Shown piece after piece: positions 9,104 to 17,008 of a stretch of 34,089 nucleotides of DNA. The stretch spans positions 1-34,089 of the forward strand of contig JAEUKR010000008.1 in NCBI GenBank assembly GCA_016794245.1. Reading direction: 5' to 3'. Source of the DNA: Caedimonas sp. Its GTDB lineage: Bacteria > Pseudomonadota > Alphaproteobacteria > Caedimonadales > Caedimonadaceae. The notes under the pieces were generated by a model. That model had not been told where the DNA came from and did no database searches. It was given only the letters and a program-made list of their open reading frames with translations. The position numbers and the translations under genes are program-made. Positions within the stretch are counted from its first letter, which is position 1, and each line of letters opens with the position of its first letter.

Positions 9104-9210
9104 TTTATACCATTCGTCTTTTGGAATCCGGGGGCGCCAAATATCGGGAAATATCAGGATTCGCCATGTCCCGGCAACGTCATATCTTGTTGAAAGGCAA
9201 GGGGCGTACA
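9104..9210 (+). repeat. Palindromic repeat copy PR-E
   Basis: Left end TTTATACCATTCGTCTTTTG, with AATCCGGGGGCG, then ATATCAGGATTCGCC, and right end TTGTTGAAAGGCAAGGGG. This shortened copy lacks the TGCGCGGGATTCACC part. It fills the gap between the PduO and vgrG genes. Confidence 0.75.
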
Positions 9211-9298
9211 ACTTGCGACAAGCCTGAAAGTGCGCTAGGATCCATAAAAACTAAAAACCATAAAATGAATTAAAACAGACAGGAACAGGCAGGTATGG

Positions 9299-11962
9299 AT
9301 GACGGCAACCACCCTCGTCACAAGTCAGCAAGAGATCTCTCTTAAAATAAGAACTCCCTTGGGCGATGACGTCGTGATTATGGAATCCTTGTATGGGCGG
9401 GAATATTTGTCTCAACCATTTGAATATAAAGCAAAAATTGTTTCAACGAATGCCCAGATTTCTTTCGGGGATCTGGTAGGAAAAAGCGTCACTGTCTGGA
9501 TTGATTGTCATGGACACGCTCGTTACATCAATGGGGTCATCGGTCAGTTTACCCAGCTTATTACAGCGAGGCAAAATGATGACAATGCGACGTACTATGA
9601 AGCAAAAATTTATCCTTCTTTATGGATGCTGAAGTTTGTACAGGATTGTCGAATTTTCCAGAACAAAACGCCGATGGAGATTGTTAAAGCCGTTTTACAG
9701 GAAAATGGAGTACATGATTTCAAAGATATGACTCGAACATGTGGCAATCAATCGCGCGAATATTGTGTTCAATATAATGAATCGTCCTTTCATTTCATCA
9801 GCCGTCTTCTTGAGGAAGAAGGCATTTTTTATTTCTTTGAGCACGAAGAAGATAAACACACCCTTGTTTTCGGCGACGATTCCTCGGTCTATCCCGCGTG
9901 TGAAGGATATCGCGAAGCCGAATTTGAGATGGCTCGACCAGAGGGCGGCTTTTTGGGATATGTAACGGCGTGTCATTTAAAACAGCATGTGGTTTCTGAA
10001 TCTCATAGTCTGAATGACTATAATTTTACGCTGGCCAGTACATCCCTTCTCTCAAGGAGTGCAGGGCAAGGGGAGGGGGAGAAAGGTGAAATTTATGCCT
10101 ATCCTGCTCACTATGATCATGAGGATAAGCCTGAGAAATCCCGGCTTGAGACTTTTGCCGGACTTGAATTGCAGAAAGATCAAGCTTTGCAAAAAGAGAT
10201 TGAGGGAACTTCGACGGTTCCTTTTTTTGCGCCAGGGCATCGTTTTACATTGAAAGGGCATCCCCGCGACGATGCCAATCGCGACTATGTGCTTCATACG
10301 GTTGAGCATAGCTGTCATATGGGCGCCTCTAAACTCCACCGCGAAGGCTTGATTTACCAGAATATTTTTCATGCGTTTCCTTCTGATACCCTCTATCATC
10401 CCCCTTCTCGAACGCCCAAACCCAGGATTTATTCAACCCAGACAGCCAGAGTCACAGGACCTGAAAACGAGGAAATCTGGACGGATAAGTACGGGCGCGT
10501 TAAAGTCTGTTTCCACTGGGATCGCCTTTCCAAAAAAGACCAGGAAAGTTCATGCTGGGTCAGAGTCGCAGAAGGATGGGCCGGAAACAATTGGGGCGTC
10601 CTGTTTACGCCGCGCGTTGGTATGGAAGTGGTGGTGTCCTTTATAGAGGGCGATCCTGATCGGCCTTTGGTCATTGGATCCGTCTATAATTCCGACAATA
10701 TGCCTCCTTATCTTCCTGAGCAGCCGACGAAAAGTACAATCAAAACGAGATCCAGCAAAGGAGGAGAGGGGTTTAATGAGTTTCGCTTTGAGGATCTTGC
10801 GAAATCCGAGCAGGTTTATCTGTTTGCTCAAAAAGATCGGGACTTTCGCGTTAAGGAAAATGCGACTGACTGGATAGAGAAAGGCACTTACTGGTTATGG
10901 ATCGATCAGGGCAATCGAGAATCAATCATTGGAGGAACAAACGGGGCGCAAAAGACAACGCCGGAAGGTCAAACGCTTCCCGCGGGTTCAGGAGATGATA
11001 ACCTCACGCTCCTTTCAGGGAGCAAGACTGTCAAATTGCTGGGTCAGGGTGCAGCCTACACAATGACCATTCCGGACGGTGATCATTTTTTGCAGATTGA
11101 CAAAGGTTCGAAATATACGATTGGCGGACAGTTGAACGAATTCGTCAGGATTGAACAGGGAAATTATGACAAATATCTTTTGCAGGGGAATGATCAGATG
11201 GTCATTCAGCAGGGGAATCAGGGGAGTTATGTGGTCAAGGGGAATGTGACAACAGGAATTACTGAAGGAAATTTGTCTCAGGAGGTTGTGACGGGCAACA
11301 TGCTTTTTGGCGTTTGCACTGGCGACCTGATGTCAGTCGTGGAGACAGGAATGCTTGGAGCGTCTGTCACAACCGGCACCATGAAAAATCTGATTCAAAC
11401 CGGAAATTATGTCTTTCGCATCGAACAGGGAAATTCCGATTCAAAAATTGAACAGGGCAATCAGACCTTACAAATCGAACAGGGCAATCAGACGACAAAA
11501 ATAGGACAAGGAAATCAGCACGTTGAAATTACTGTCGGCAATCGCAGCATAAAAGTTGCCGAGGGCAATCAGGATCATTTTATCAATGGTTCTCACACGC
11601 ATCATGTGACGCAAAATTATATCCTCACGGTAGATGGAAATTTAACCATCGTGGTGACTGGAACGACCATGATCGAGTCCGAGGGAGATATTAGTATGTC
11701 CACTCCTGCAAATATCCGTTTGTCTGCTGGCGAAAATGTCAATATCTCGGCAGGGATGTCCATAACACAGGAGGCGGGAATGAACATCACTCAGTCGGCA
11801 GGAATGGCGATGACTTTTAACGCCGATCTTGAAATGGCGCTGAACGCCATGTCGATCACACAGAGCGTTGAAGTGATGTACAGTGTAGAGGCAGCAGTTG
11901 AAGCGACATTGACGGCTGGAGCCAATATGTCCATCATGGCGCCTCTTGTTTCGATAGCTTGA
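9299..11962 (+). CDS. Type VI secretion spike protein VgrG (TssI-like)
   Basis: The protein has 887 residues. Residues about 1-370 match the gp27-like base of VgrG (SLYGREYLSQPFEYKAKIVS, then FHFISRLLEEEGIFYFFEHE). An OB-fold gp5-like domain follows at about 385-475 (DKYGRVKVCFHWDR, WGVLFTPRVGMEVVVSFIEG, GDPDRPLVIGSVYN). The C-terminal half is an extended beta-helical needle with 15 tandem 9-residue repeats ending GN (623-757) and an alanine/methionine-rich tip ending MAPLVSIA. VgrG trimers form the puncturing tip of the type VI secretion needle and carry effectors. No other T6SS structural gene is in the window, so this is an orphan vgrG. A MORN protein follows after 16 bases. GCAGG just upstream of the ATG at 9299 is a weak ribosome binding site. 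Confidence 0.93.
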   Translation: MTATTLVTSQQEISLKIRTPLGDDVVIMESLYGREYLSQPFEYKAKIVSTNAQISFGDLVGKSVTVWIDCHGHARYINGVIGQFTQLITARQNDDNATYYEAKIYPSLWMLKFVQDCRIFQNKTPMEIVKAVLQENGVHDFKDMTRTCGNQSREYCVQYNESSFHFISRLLEEEGIFYFFEHEEDKHTLVFGDDSSVYPACEGYREAEFEMARPEGGFLGYVTACHLKQHVVSESHSLNDYNFTLASTSLLSRSAGQGEGEKGEIYAYPAHYDHEDKPEKSRLETFAGLELQKDQALQKEIEGTSTVPFFAPGHRFTLKGHPRDDANRDYVLHTVEHSCHMGASKLHREGLIYQNIFHAFPSDTLYHPPSRTPKPRIYSTQTARVTGPENEEIWTDKYGRVKVCFHWDRLSKKDQESSCWVRVAEGWAGNNWGVLFTPRVGMEVVVSFIEGDPDRPLVIGSVYNSDNMPPYLPEQPTKSTIKTRSSKGGEGFNEFRFEDLAKSEQVYLFAQKDRDFRVKENATDWIEKGTYWLWIDQGNRESIIGGTNGAQKTTPEGQTLPAGSGDDNLTLLSGSKTVKLLGQGAAYTMTIPDGDHFLQIDKGSKYTIGGQLNEFVRIEQGNYDKYLLQGNDQMVIQQGNQGSYVVKGNVTTGITEGNLSQEVVTGNMLFGVCTGDLMSVVETGMLGASVTTGTMKNLIQTGNYVFRIEQGNSDSKIEQGNQTLQIEQGNQTTKIGQGNQHVEITVGNRSIKVAEGNQDHFINGSHTHHVTQNYILTVDGNLTIVVTGTTMIESEGDISMSTPANIRLSAGENVNISAGMSITQEAGMNITQSAGMAMTFNADLEMALNAMSITQSVEVMYSVEAAVEATLTAGANMSIMAPLVSIA
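11165..11569 (+). repeat. 15 tandem 27-bp repeats encoding nonapeptides in VgrG
   Basis: From residue 623 to 757 every ninth and preceding residue is GN or a close variant. Examples: YDKYLLQGN, DQMVIQQGN, YVFRIEQGN, SDSKIEQGN, QTLQIEQGN, RSIKVAEGN. There are 15 units with no indel. The central units (MLFGVCTGD, LMSVVETGM, LGASVTTGT) have drifted most, and the outer units keep IEQGN. The period suits a triple-stranded beta-helix. Confidence 0.9.
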
Positions 11963-11978
11963 AATCAGCGGATGATCA

Positions 11979-12626
11979 ATGATGACAGAGCGCATAACGT
12001 ATCAGGATATTAAAAACGCCCGGGGTGATGTGATCGAACGTCGTCCTCTCAGGGAAGGCAAGATCACCGGCGTCGTTGAATACTATGACCCGAAAACAAA
12101 AAAAGTCAGACAGCGCGCCACTTTCCTTGAAAATCAACTGCATGGCCCAATGTTGACGTATGATAAAAACGAGGTTGCGGAACGTAAATTTGAATTTCTC
12201 CAGGGAAAGCTTCATGGGGTGAGCGAATTTTATCGAAACGGCAATTTATATGCGCTTATCCCTTTTATTGAAGGAAAGATAAACGGTGTTGCCGCTTATT
12301 ACGATGCTGGCGGCAACAAACGAATGGAGGCTTCTTATAAAGAAGGTGTGCTGGAAGGGGATATGGTTCTGTATGGGTCATTAGGGCATGTTTCCAAAGT
12401 CATTCCTCATAAAGGAGGAAAAAAGCAGGGAATTGCAAAATCCTATTATCCCGGGGGCGCTTTGCTCAAGACTGAACCCTATTTGAATAATTTGCTGGAA
12501 GGAAATGTGACGCAATATTATGAAAATGGAAAGGTTTGCGCCTGGTATTTCTATGAATGCGGTAAAATGATGGAAGGTCCAAGGATTTTTGACCAGAAGA
12601 GCAAGGAACTTTTGCCTAAGAATTAA
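11979..12626 (+). CDS. MORN-repeat protein downstream of VgrG
   Basis: This 215-residue protein is made of about eight MORN_2-type units of the pattern xxGKxxGxxxxYxxxG: REGKITGVVEYY, LENQLHGPMLTY, LQGKLHGVSEFYRNG, IEGKINGVAAYYDAG, KEGVLEGDMVLYG, KGGKKQGIAKSYYPGG, LNNLLEGNVTQYYENG and ECGKMMEGPRIF. No signal peptide or catalytic motif is seen. MORN_2 proteins are annotated as YwqK-family antitoxins in some genomes and occur beside VgrG or other polymorphic-toxin genes. Placement 16 bases after vgrG suggests cotranscription and a role as T6SS cargo, adaptor or immunity protein; this is inference. Two adjacent ATGs (11979, 11982) could serve as start. Confidence 0.75.
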   Translation: MMTERITYQDIKNARGDVIERRPLREGKITGVVEYYDPKTKKVRQRATFLENQLHGPMLTYDKNEVAERKFEFLQGKLHGVSEFYRNGNLYALIPFIEGKINGVAAYYDAGGNKRMEASYKEGVLEGDMVLYGSLGHVSKVIPHKGGKKQGIAKSYYPGGALLKTEPYLNNLLEGNVTQYYENGKVCAWYFYECGKMMEGPRIFDQKSKELLPKN

Positions 12627-12660
12627 GAACCTGTCTTTGTGGATTGCTGTATGGTCACAA

Positions 12661-12740
12661 AATATGCCCTTTGTCTTCCTGGGGTCTATCAGGATTCTAG
12701 TCAAGTGAATTTTAAATCCTTGAAGTGATCGGATTATAAT
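12661..12740 (+). repeat. Shortened palindromic repeat PR-F
   Basis: Left end AATATGCCCTTTGTCTTCC (12661 on), an internal ATCAGGATTC, and right end CCTTGAAGTGATCGGATTATAAT. The TTGAAG to TATAAT spacing is 9 bases, as in the other copies. The core is largely deleted. The copy sits between the convergent MORN and binding-protein/channel genes. Confidence 0.55.
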
Positions 12741-12745
12741 CTTCC

Positions 12746-14281
12746 TCAGGCGCGGGGTCGAAAATAAGGTGGTTTTATGTTGAGCCAAACAATCAGCAAA
12801 CGGGTCATAAATCCCCCGATTAACGTACAAAGAACAGCGTAAAAAATAGGCTCGGGCGAGGTGTACTGTTTATTCATCAAAAGATAAACCGTCAGAAAAA
12901 TCCCCCAGATAAAGGGAACTTCAGCGTAGAATTCGCCTTTAAGCGCCCAGATCACCCTGTCTTCACGCAGCAGGTCTCTGATAATGCCTCCTCCTACGCC
13001 TGTGGTCACCGCGAAAATGGGGCCCCACACCCATAAAGGATCACTCCTTGAGGAAAAGGCGACCGTTACGCCAATGACCGTGAAGGCTGCCAACCCTAAC
13101 GCGTCAAAGATATCGATAGATAGCGCCAGATACTTTGAGTGACGCTCTACTATGGCTTTTTGGGTTGATGTGGGGCGCGGAAGAAAAAAAGCCATTTTCA
13201 TCAGGCGAATCAGGATATATGCCATCAAAACGGTTAAGGCGATCGCAATCACATAAATAGGCGTCCTCAGCACGCCGATAGGACTTCGCCCGGCGATCAG
13301 ATCGCGAATAATACTGCCTCCCACCGCCGGAAGCGCGGCCAGGACTGTTGCCTTAAAAAAACTCGCTCGCTCTCGATACGCGATAATCAGTCCTGAAATC
13401 GCAAAAGCAACTGTTCCAATGATGTCAATCACGATAAACCAGTCGCGATCTATCGTCTGCATTAAAAGAATCGGGAACAAATAGGATCGTATAATCGAAT
13501 CGTATTCACCCGAATCTTTGACGGCCTCTATGGATTTGTTAAATGTTTCTACAATCTCGCGAGACACCGTTTTTTTACTGAACATCAAGTGAATGGGAAC
13601 AATGCCAATGACCTTCTCAACAACTTTTTCGCGGTTACTGGAACGCCACAAAGCGGTCGCGCCATCGATGCGATCTGCCAGAAATCCGTCAATTTTGGCG
13701 CTCATCAAATGCTCGAGATTCTCGTAAGTGTTGTCAACCGGAACCAGTTGAGCGTGATTGGCAGGATCGGCAATAAAAGCATTTATCTTCGGATCCACAT
13801 AAACATAACCATCCACCACGCCCAATTTGAAATTCGTTTTCTTAACTTGCATAAGAAATTCTTCGACGCTTGAAAAATGAAGTTTCTTGGAGGAACTTTT
13901 AAGGGTAAAGAGACTGTTGCTTTCTTCTCGATAAGGTATTGAAAAATAGACATATTTTTCACGATCGGATGTTTTTGTGGCGCCTGCGGCGATATCTCGC
14001 ATTCCAACGGCAAGATCATTTAAATGTTGTTTCCATGCCACCTGCTCAAAATTGATTTCATATCCCGCCTGTTTGGCAATAGCTTTCTCAAGATTGATAT
14101 CCAACCCATTAAGCTGGGTATAGCCTTGTCCTTTTTCAAGATACTGATAAGGATCCCAAAGATACCAGCCTCCACGCAACGTGTTGCTCTTTGATTCCTT
14201 CCCCTCTGCCAAAGAGAAAAGGGAGAAAAAGGAAAAGAGGATCAGCAGAAGAATCATATTATTTTTTTTCAAACGCAACAC
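12746..14281 (-). CDS. Fusion of periplasmic solute-binding domain and UPF0126/TRIC-type channel
   Basis: The protein has 511 residues. A signal peptide or first membrane segment (about 8-26, LLLILFSFFSLFSL) is followed by an SBP_bac_3-type solute-binding domain (about 35-268) with GLDINLEKAIAKQAGY, AAGATKTSDREKYVYFS and FKLGVVDGY, typical of amino-acid-binding proteins. The C-terminal half has about seven membrane helices in two UPF0126 units, each with the hallmark glycine-arginine motif: GGSIIRDL (321-328) and GGGIIRDLL (430-438). UPF0126 proteins are related to TRIC channels and some have been implicated in glycine transport. The fusion suggests a channel that receives its solute from its own binding domain; the substrate is unknown. 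The gene diverges from prfB across PR-G. Confidence 0.88.
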   Translation of the reverse strand: MLRLKKNNMILLLILFSFFSLFSLAEGKESKSNTLRGGWYLWDPYQYLEKGQGYTQLNGLDINLEKAIAKQAGYEINFEQVAWKQHLNDLAVGMRDIAAGATKTSDREKYVYFSIPYREESNSLFTLKSSSKKLHFSSVEEFLMQVKKTNFKLGVVDGYVYVDPKINAFIADPANHAQLVPVDNTYENLEHLMSAKIDGFLADRIDGATALWRSSNREKVVEKVIGIVPIHLMFSKKTVSREIVETFNKSIEAVKDSGEYDSIIRSYLFPILLMQTIDRDWFIVIDIIGTVAFAISGLIIAYRERASFFKATVLAALPAVGGSIIRDLIAGRSPIGVLRTPIYVIAIALTVLMAYILIRLMKMAFFLPRPTSTQKAIVERHSKYLALSIDIFDALGLAAFTVIGVTVAFSSRSDPLWVWGPIFAVTTGVGGGIIRDLLREDRVIWALKGEFYAEVPFIWGIFLTVYLLMNKQYTSPEPIFYAVLCTLIGGFMTRLLIVWLNIKPPYFRPRA

Positions 14282-14363
14282 CTTTAATCCCTGTTATTAT
14301 TAAACAATAATATCACAAATTGATGGAAATTCGATCAATATATGTTATAAGGTTTCCAAAATT

Positions 14364-14503
14364 GATATACTTTTTAGCCTTTTAAAATCCGGGGGTGTTG
14401 GACGTTGGGATTCGTCCTGCTCACGACTGATACTTACACTGCGCGGGATTCGTCATTTGCCCGCACCGATCATTCCCCCATCTTGAAATCGTTTAAGTGT
14501 AAT
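14364..14503 (+). repeat. Palindromic repeat copy PR-G
   Basis: Left end GATATACTTTTTAGCCTTTT, then AAAATCCGGGGGTGTTGGACG, core TGGGATTCGTCCTGCTCACG and TGCGCGGGATTCG, and right end TCTTGAAATCGTTTAAGTGTAAT. It fills most of the gap between the divergent binding-protein/channel gene and prfB. The right-edge TGTAAT lies 30 bases before the prfB ATG. Confidence 0.85.
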
Positions 14504-14532
14504 TGACAGGAACAGGAGAATAGGGAAAAACA

Positions 14533-15652
14533 ATGCGTACAGAATTAGAAGCGGTGGTATCTGAAATTACCCAAGTTGTCGCAGTCCTCAGGAGGCATCT
14601 TTGACTGGGAGAATGCGTTAAAAAGACTTGAAGATCTGGACCGGCAGGCGGGCGATCCTCATTTATGGAATGATCAGCAGGCGGCTCAGAAGATTCTCCG
14701 AGAGCGTGAGGCGTTGTCAACTTCCGTCAACCGCATCAACCATCTTGACCAGGAGTTGCAGGATCATGTGGACTTGCTGGAATTGGGAGAGATGGAGAGC
14801 GATCAACACGTTATTGAGGAATCAGAACGCGCGCTGTTATCTCTTCATGCCAAAGCGGAGAGAATGCGGTTGGAAAGTTTGTTGTCGGGAGAGGCCGATG
14901 CTAATGATTGCTTTTTAGAGATTCATGCTGGCGCGGGGGGGACGGAAGCCCAAGACTGGGCGTTGATCTTGCAGCGAATGTACGCGCGTTGGGCTGAAGG
15001 GCGGGGTTTTAAGATCGAGTGGATGGAAGAGGTCGCGGGCGAGGAGGCAGGCATCAAATCCTGTACGATGAAAATTATGGGGCATCAGGCCTATGGTTGG
15101 TTGAAAACGGAAGCGGGGGTGCATCGACTGGTGCGCATATCTCCTTTTGATTCAAACGCGCGCCGTCATACAAGTTTTGCTTCTGTCACCGCTTATCCCG
15201 TGATTGATGACTCTATACAGGTCGACATTGAAGACAAGGATTTACGGATTGATACTTACCGGGCGTCCGGGGCGGGAGGTCAGCACGTCAATAAAACTGA
15301 AAGCGCGATTCGCATTACGCATCTTCCGACAGGGATTGTCGTCCAGTGTCAGAACGATCGCTCGCAACATCGCAACCGCGCTCAAGCCATGGCCATGCTT
15401 CGTGCGCGTATTTATGAAGCGGCGCTTAAGCGGCGAGAAGAAGCCGCGCAGGCCTTGAATGCGAACAAATCCGAGATTGGTTGGGGTCATCAGATCCGCT
15501 CTTATGTTTTACAGCCCTATCAAATGGTCAAGGACCTTCGCACCGGTGTCGAAAAAGGCAACGCGCAAGGGGTGCTTGACGGTGATATTGATGATTTTCT
15601 CGAGGCGGCTCTTGCGGCTCGTGTCGATGTTTCATCGGGACGGAAACCTTGA
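14533..15652 (+). CDS. prfB: Peptide chain release factor 2, with programmed +1 frameshift
   Basis: RF2 recognises UGA and UAA and triggers peptide release. Translation starts at ATG 14533 (MRTELEAVVSEITQ) and meets an in-frame TGA at 14602-14604 after codon CTT. A +1 shift at CTT-T continues as DWENALKRLEDLDRQ, for 372 residues in all (14533-14601 joined to 14603-15652). Motifs confirm RF2: the GGQ peptidyl-transferase loop in GAGGQHVNKTES and the SPF stop-codon-recognition tripeptide in ISPFDSNARRHTS. The frameshift makes synthesis self-limiting: abundant RF2 terminates at the UGA. An apparent start at 14576 is out of place and would lose the conserved N-terminus. Confidence 0.96.
14590..14605 (+). 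promoter_or_regulatory. prfB programmed frameshift signal
   Basis: AGGAGG (14590-14595), three bases, then CTT TGA C (14599-14605). This is the conserved RF2 frameshift site, with an internal Shine-Dalgarno three bases before the slippery CTT codon and the in-frame UGA followed by C. The order and spacing match the well-studied E. coli site. Confidence 0.95.
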
Positions 15653-15666
15653 CGTATGGGGATCCT

Positions 15667-15798
15667 TTCACGCCCTTTGTCTTTCAAGTTGGGGAGTGTT
15701 GAGAAATTGGGATTTGTCCTGCTCACGTCCTTTATTTACACTGCGCGAGATTCACCGCTCGTCCGCCTGCCCAGGTTTTGAAATCCTTTGTGCATGTG
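15667..15798 (+). repeat. Palindromic repeat copy PR-H
   Basis: Left end CCCTTTGTCTTTCAAG, then GGGGAGTGTTGAG, core TTGGGATTTGTCCTGCTCAC and TGCGCGAGATTCACCGCTCG, right half TCCGCCTGCCCAGG, and right end TTTTGAAATCCTTTGTG. This near-complete copy defines the family core. It lies between prfB and the RND adaptor gene. Confidence 0.88.
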
Positions 15799-15862
15799 AA
15801 TCAGGCTTTTAAAATATTTGGAATTAAGTTAAAGTTTTTGATATTCTTTCAAGAGACATCAA

Positions 15863-17008
15863 ATGATCAAAAAAATTTCTGGCCTGCATTTTTCTCGACG
15901 CATATACCTGATTTTGGCTCTTGGTTTGCTGGGATTGGGGTTGAACTGGGTTTTTACGCTTTATTCAGGGAAGAAAACAGAAGTGGGTCATGGAGGGATG
16001 CCTCCGGGTTTTGCGATGCCTGTTGAAGCTTCCAAAATCAAGGTGGAGACGATACATGAAGAGGCTGTCACGGTCGGAACGATAACGGCGAATGAATCCG
16101 TCATGATACGTCCTGAAATCGGGGGTCGTGTCGCCGGTATTTATTTTCAGGAGGGGCAGAAAGTTGCGCGGGGAGACCTTCTCGTCAAGCTTGATGATAG
16201 CGTTTATGCGGCAAACGTTGCAGAATCCGAAGCGAACTTGGCCTTCAGCGAGTCCAAAAACCAGCGTCAGGTTTCTCTTTACAAACAAAACTATACCTCA
16301 GGCGACAAAAAAGATGAAGCCGTCGCAAAATTCAGAGTGGATGAAGCGATTTTAAACCGCAGAAAAGCGGAACTTGAAAAAACAAAAATTTTGGCGCCTT
16401 TTGATGGTTTTGTCGGTCTGCGCAAAATAAGTCCCGGAGATTATGTTCAAGCGGGTCAGGATATCGTGATGCTTATGAATCTTGATCCAATCAAGGTCGA
16501 GTTTTCTCTGCCTGAAACTTATTTTCTGCACCTTGAGGCAGGGCAGAAAATAGAGTTAACCTCAGATGCATTGCCAGGCAAAAAATTTGAGGGAGATATT
16601 TTTGCGGTTCATCCCGCTATCAACGAAAATGGCCGTAATCTTGAGATGAAAGGAAAACTTTCAAACGTACTCAAAGACGTTCGCGATGCTGAAAACCAAG
16701 GAAATCATGGTTTTCTGCTGATGCCAGGCATGTTTGTGCGCGTCAGGGTTATTCTGCAAACACGCAAAAACGCCTTGGTGATTCCCGAAGAAGCGATTGT
16801 TTTGCAAGGCGACGACCATTTCGTTTACACAGTTAAGGACGGTAAGGCGAAGCTCACACAGGTACGGATTGGCATCCGCAGCCAGGGAAAGGTGGAAATT
16901 CGTGAAGGACTCTCCAGGGACGAAGAAGTGATTACGGCCGGACAAATTAAAATAGGCGATGGAATGCCTGTGAAAATTGTGCCCGAGAAGAAAAGCGCCT
17001 CATCATGA
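15863..17008 (+). CDS. RND efflux periplasmic adaptor (membrane fusion protein)
   Basis: The 381-residue protein has an N-terminal membrane segment (about 13-34) and the HlyD/AcrA-like order. A lipoyl-type half-motif (PEIGGRVAGIYFQEGQKVARG, here broken over about 85-105) precedes a short coiled-coil hairpin rich in A/E/K (about 115-170). The second lipoyl half follows (ILAPFDGFVGLRKISPGDYV), then beta-barrel and membrane-proximal domains (MPGMFVRVRV, ALVIPEEAIV). It would bridge the inner-membrane pump and an outer-membrane channel. Its stop overlaps the start of the pump gene (ATGA), so the two are translationally coupled. No TolC-type gene is in the window. Confidence 0.92.
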   Translation: MIKKISGLHFSRRIYLILALGLLGLGLNWVFTLYSGKKTEVGHGGMPPGFAMPVEASKIKVETIHEEAVTVGTITANESVMIRPEIGGRVAGIYFQEGQKVARGDLLVKLDDSVYAANVAESEANLAFSESKNQRQVSLYKQNYTSGDKKDEAVAKFRVDEAILNRRKAELEKTKILAPFDGFVGLRKISPGDYVQAGQDIVMLMNLDPIKVEFSLPETYFLHLEAGQKIELTSDALPGKKFEGDIFAVHPAINENGRNLEMKGKLSNVLKDVRDAENQGNHGFLLMPGMFVRVRVILQTRKNALVIPEEAIVLQGDDHFVYTVKDGKAKLTQVRIGIRSQGKVEIREGLSRDEEVITAGQIKIGDGMPVKIVPEKKSASS

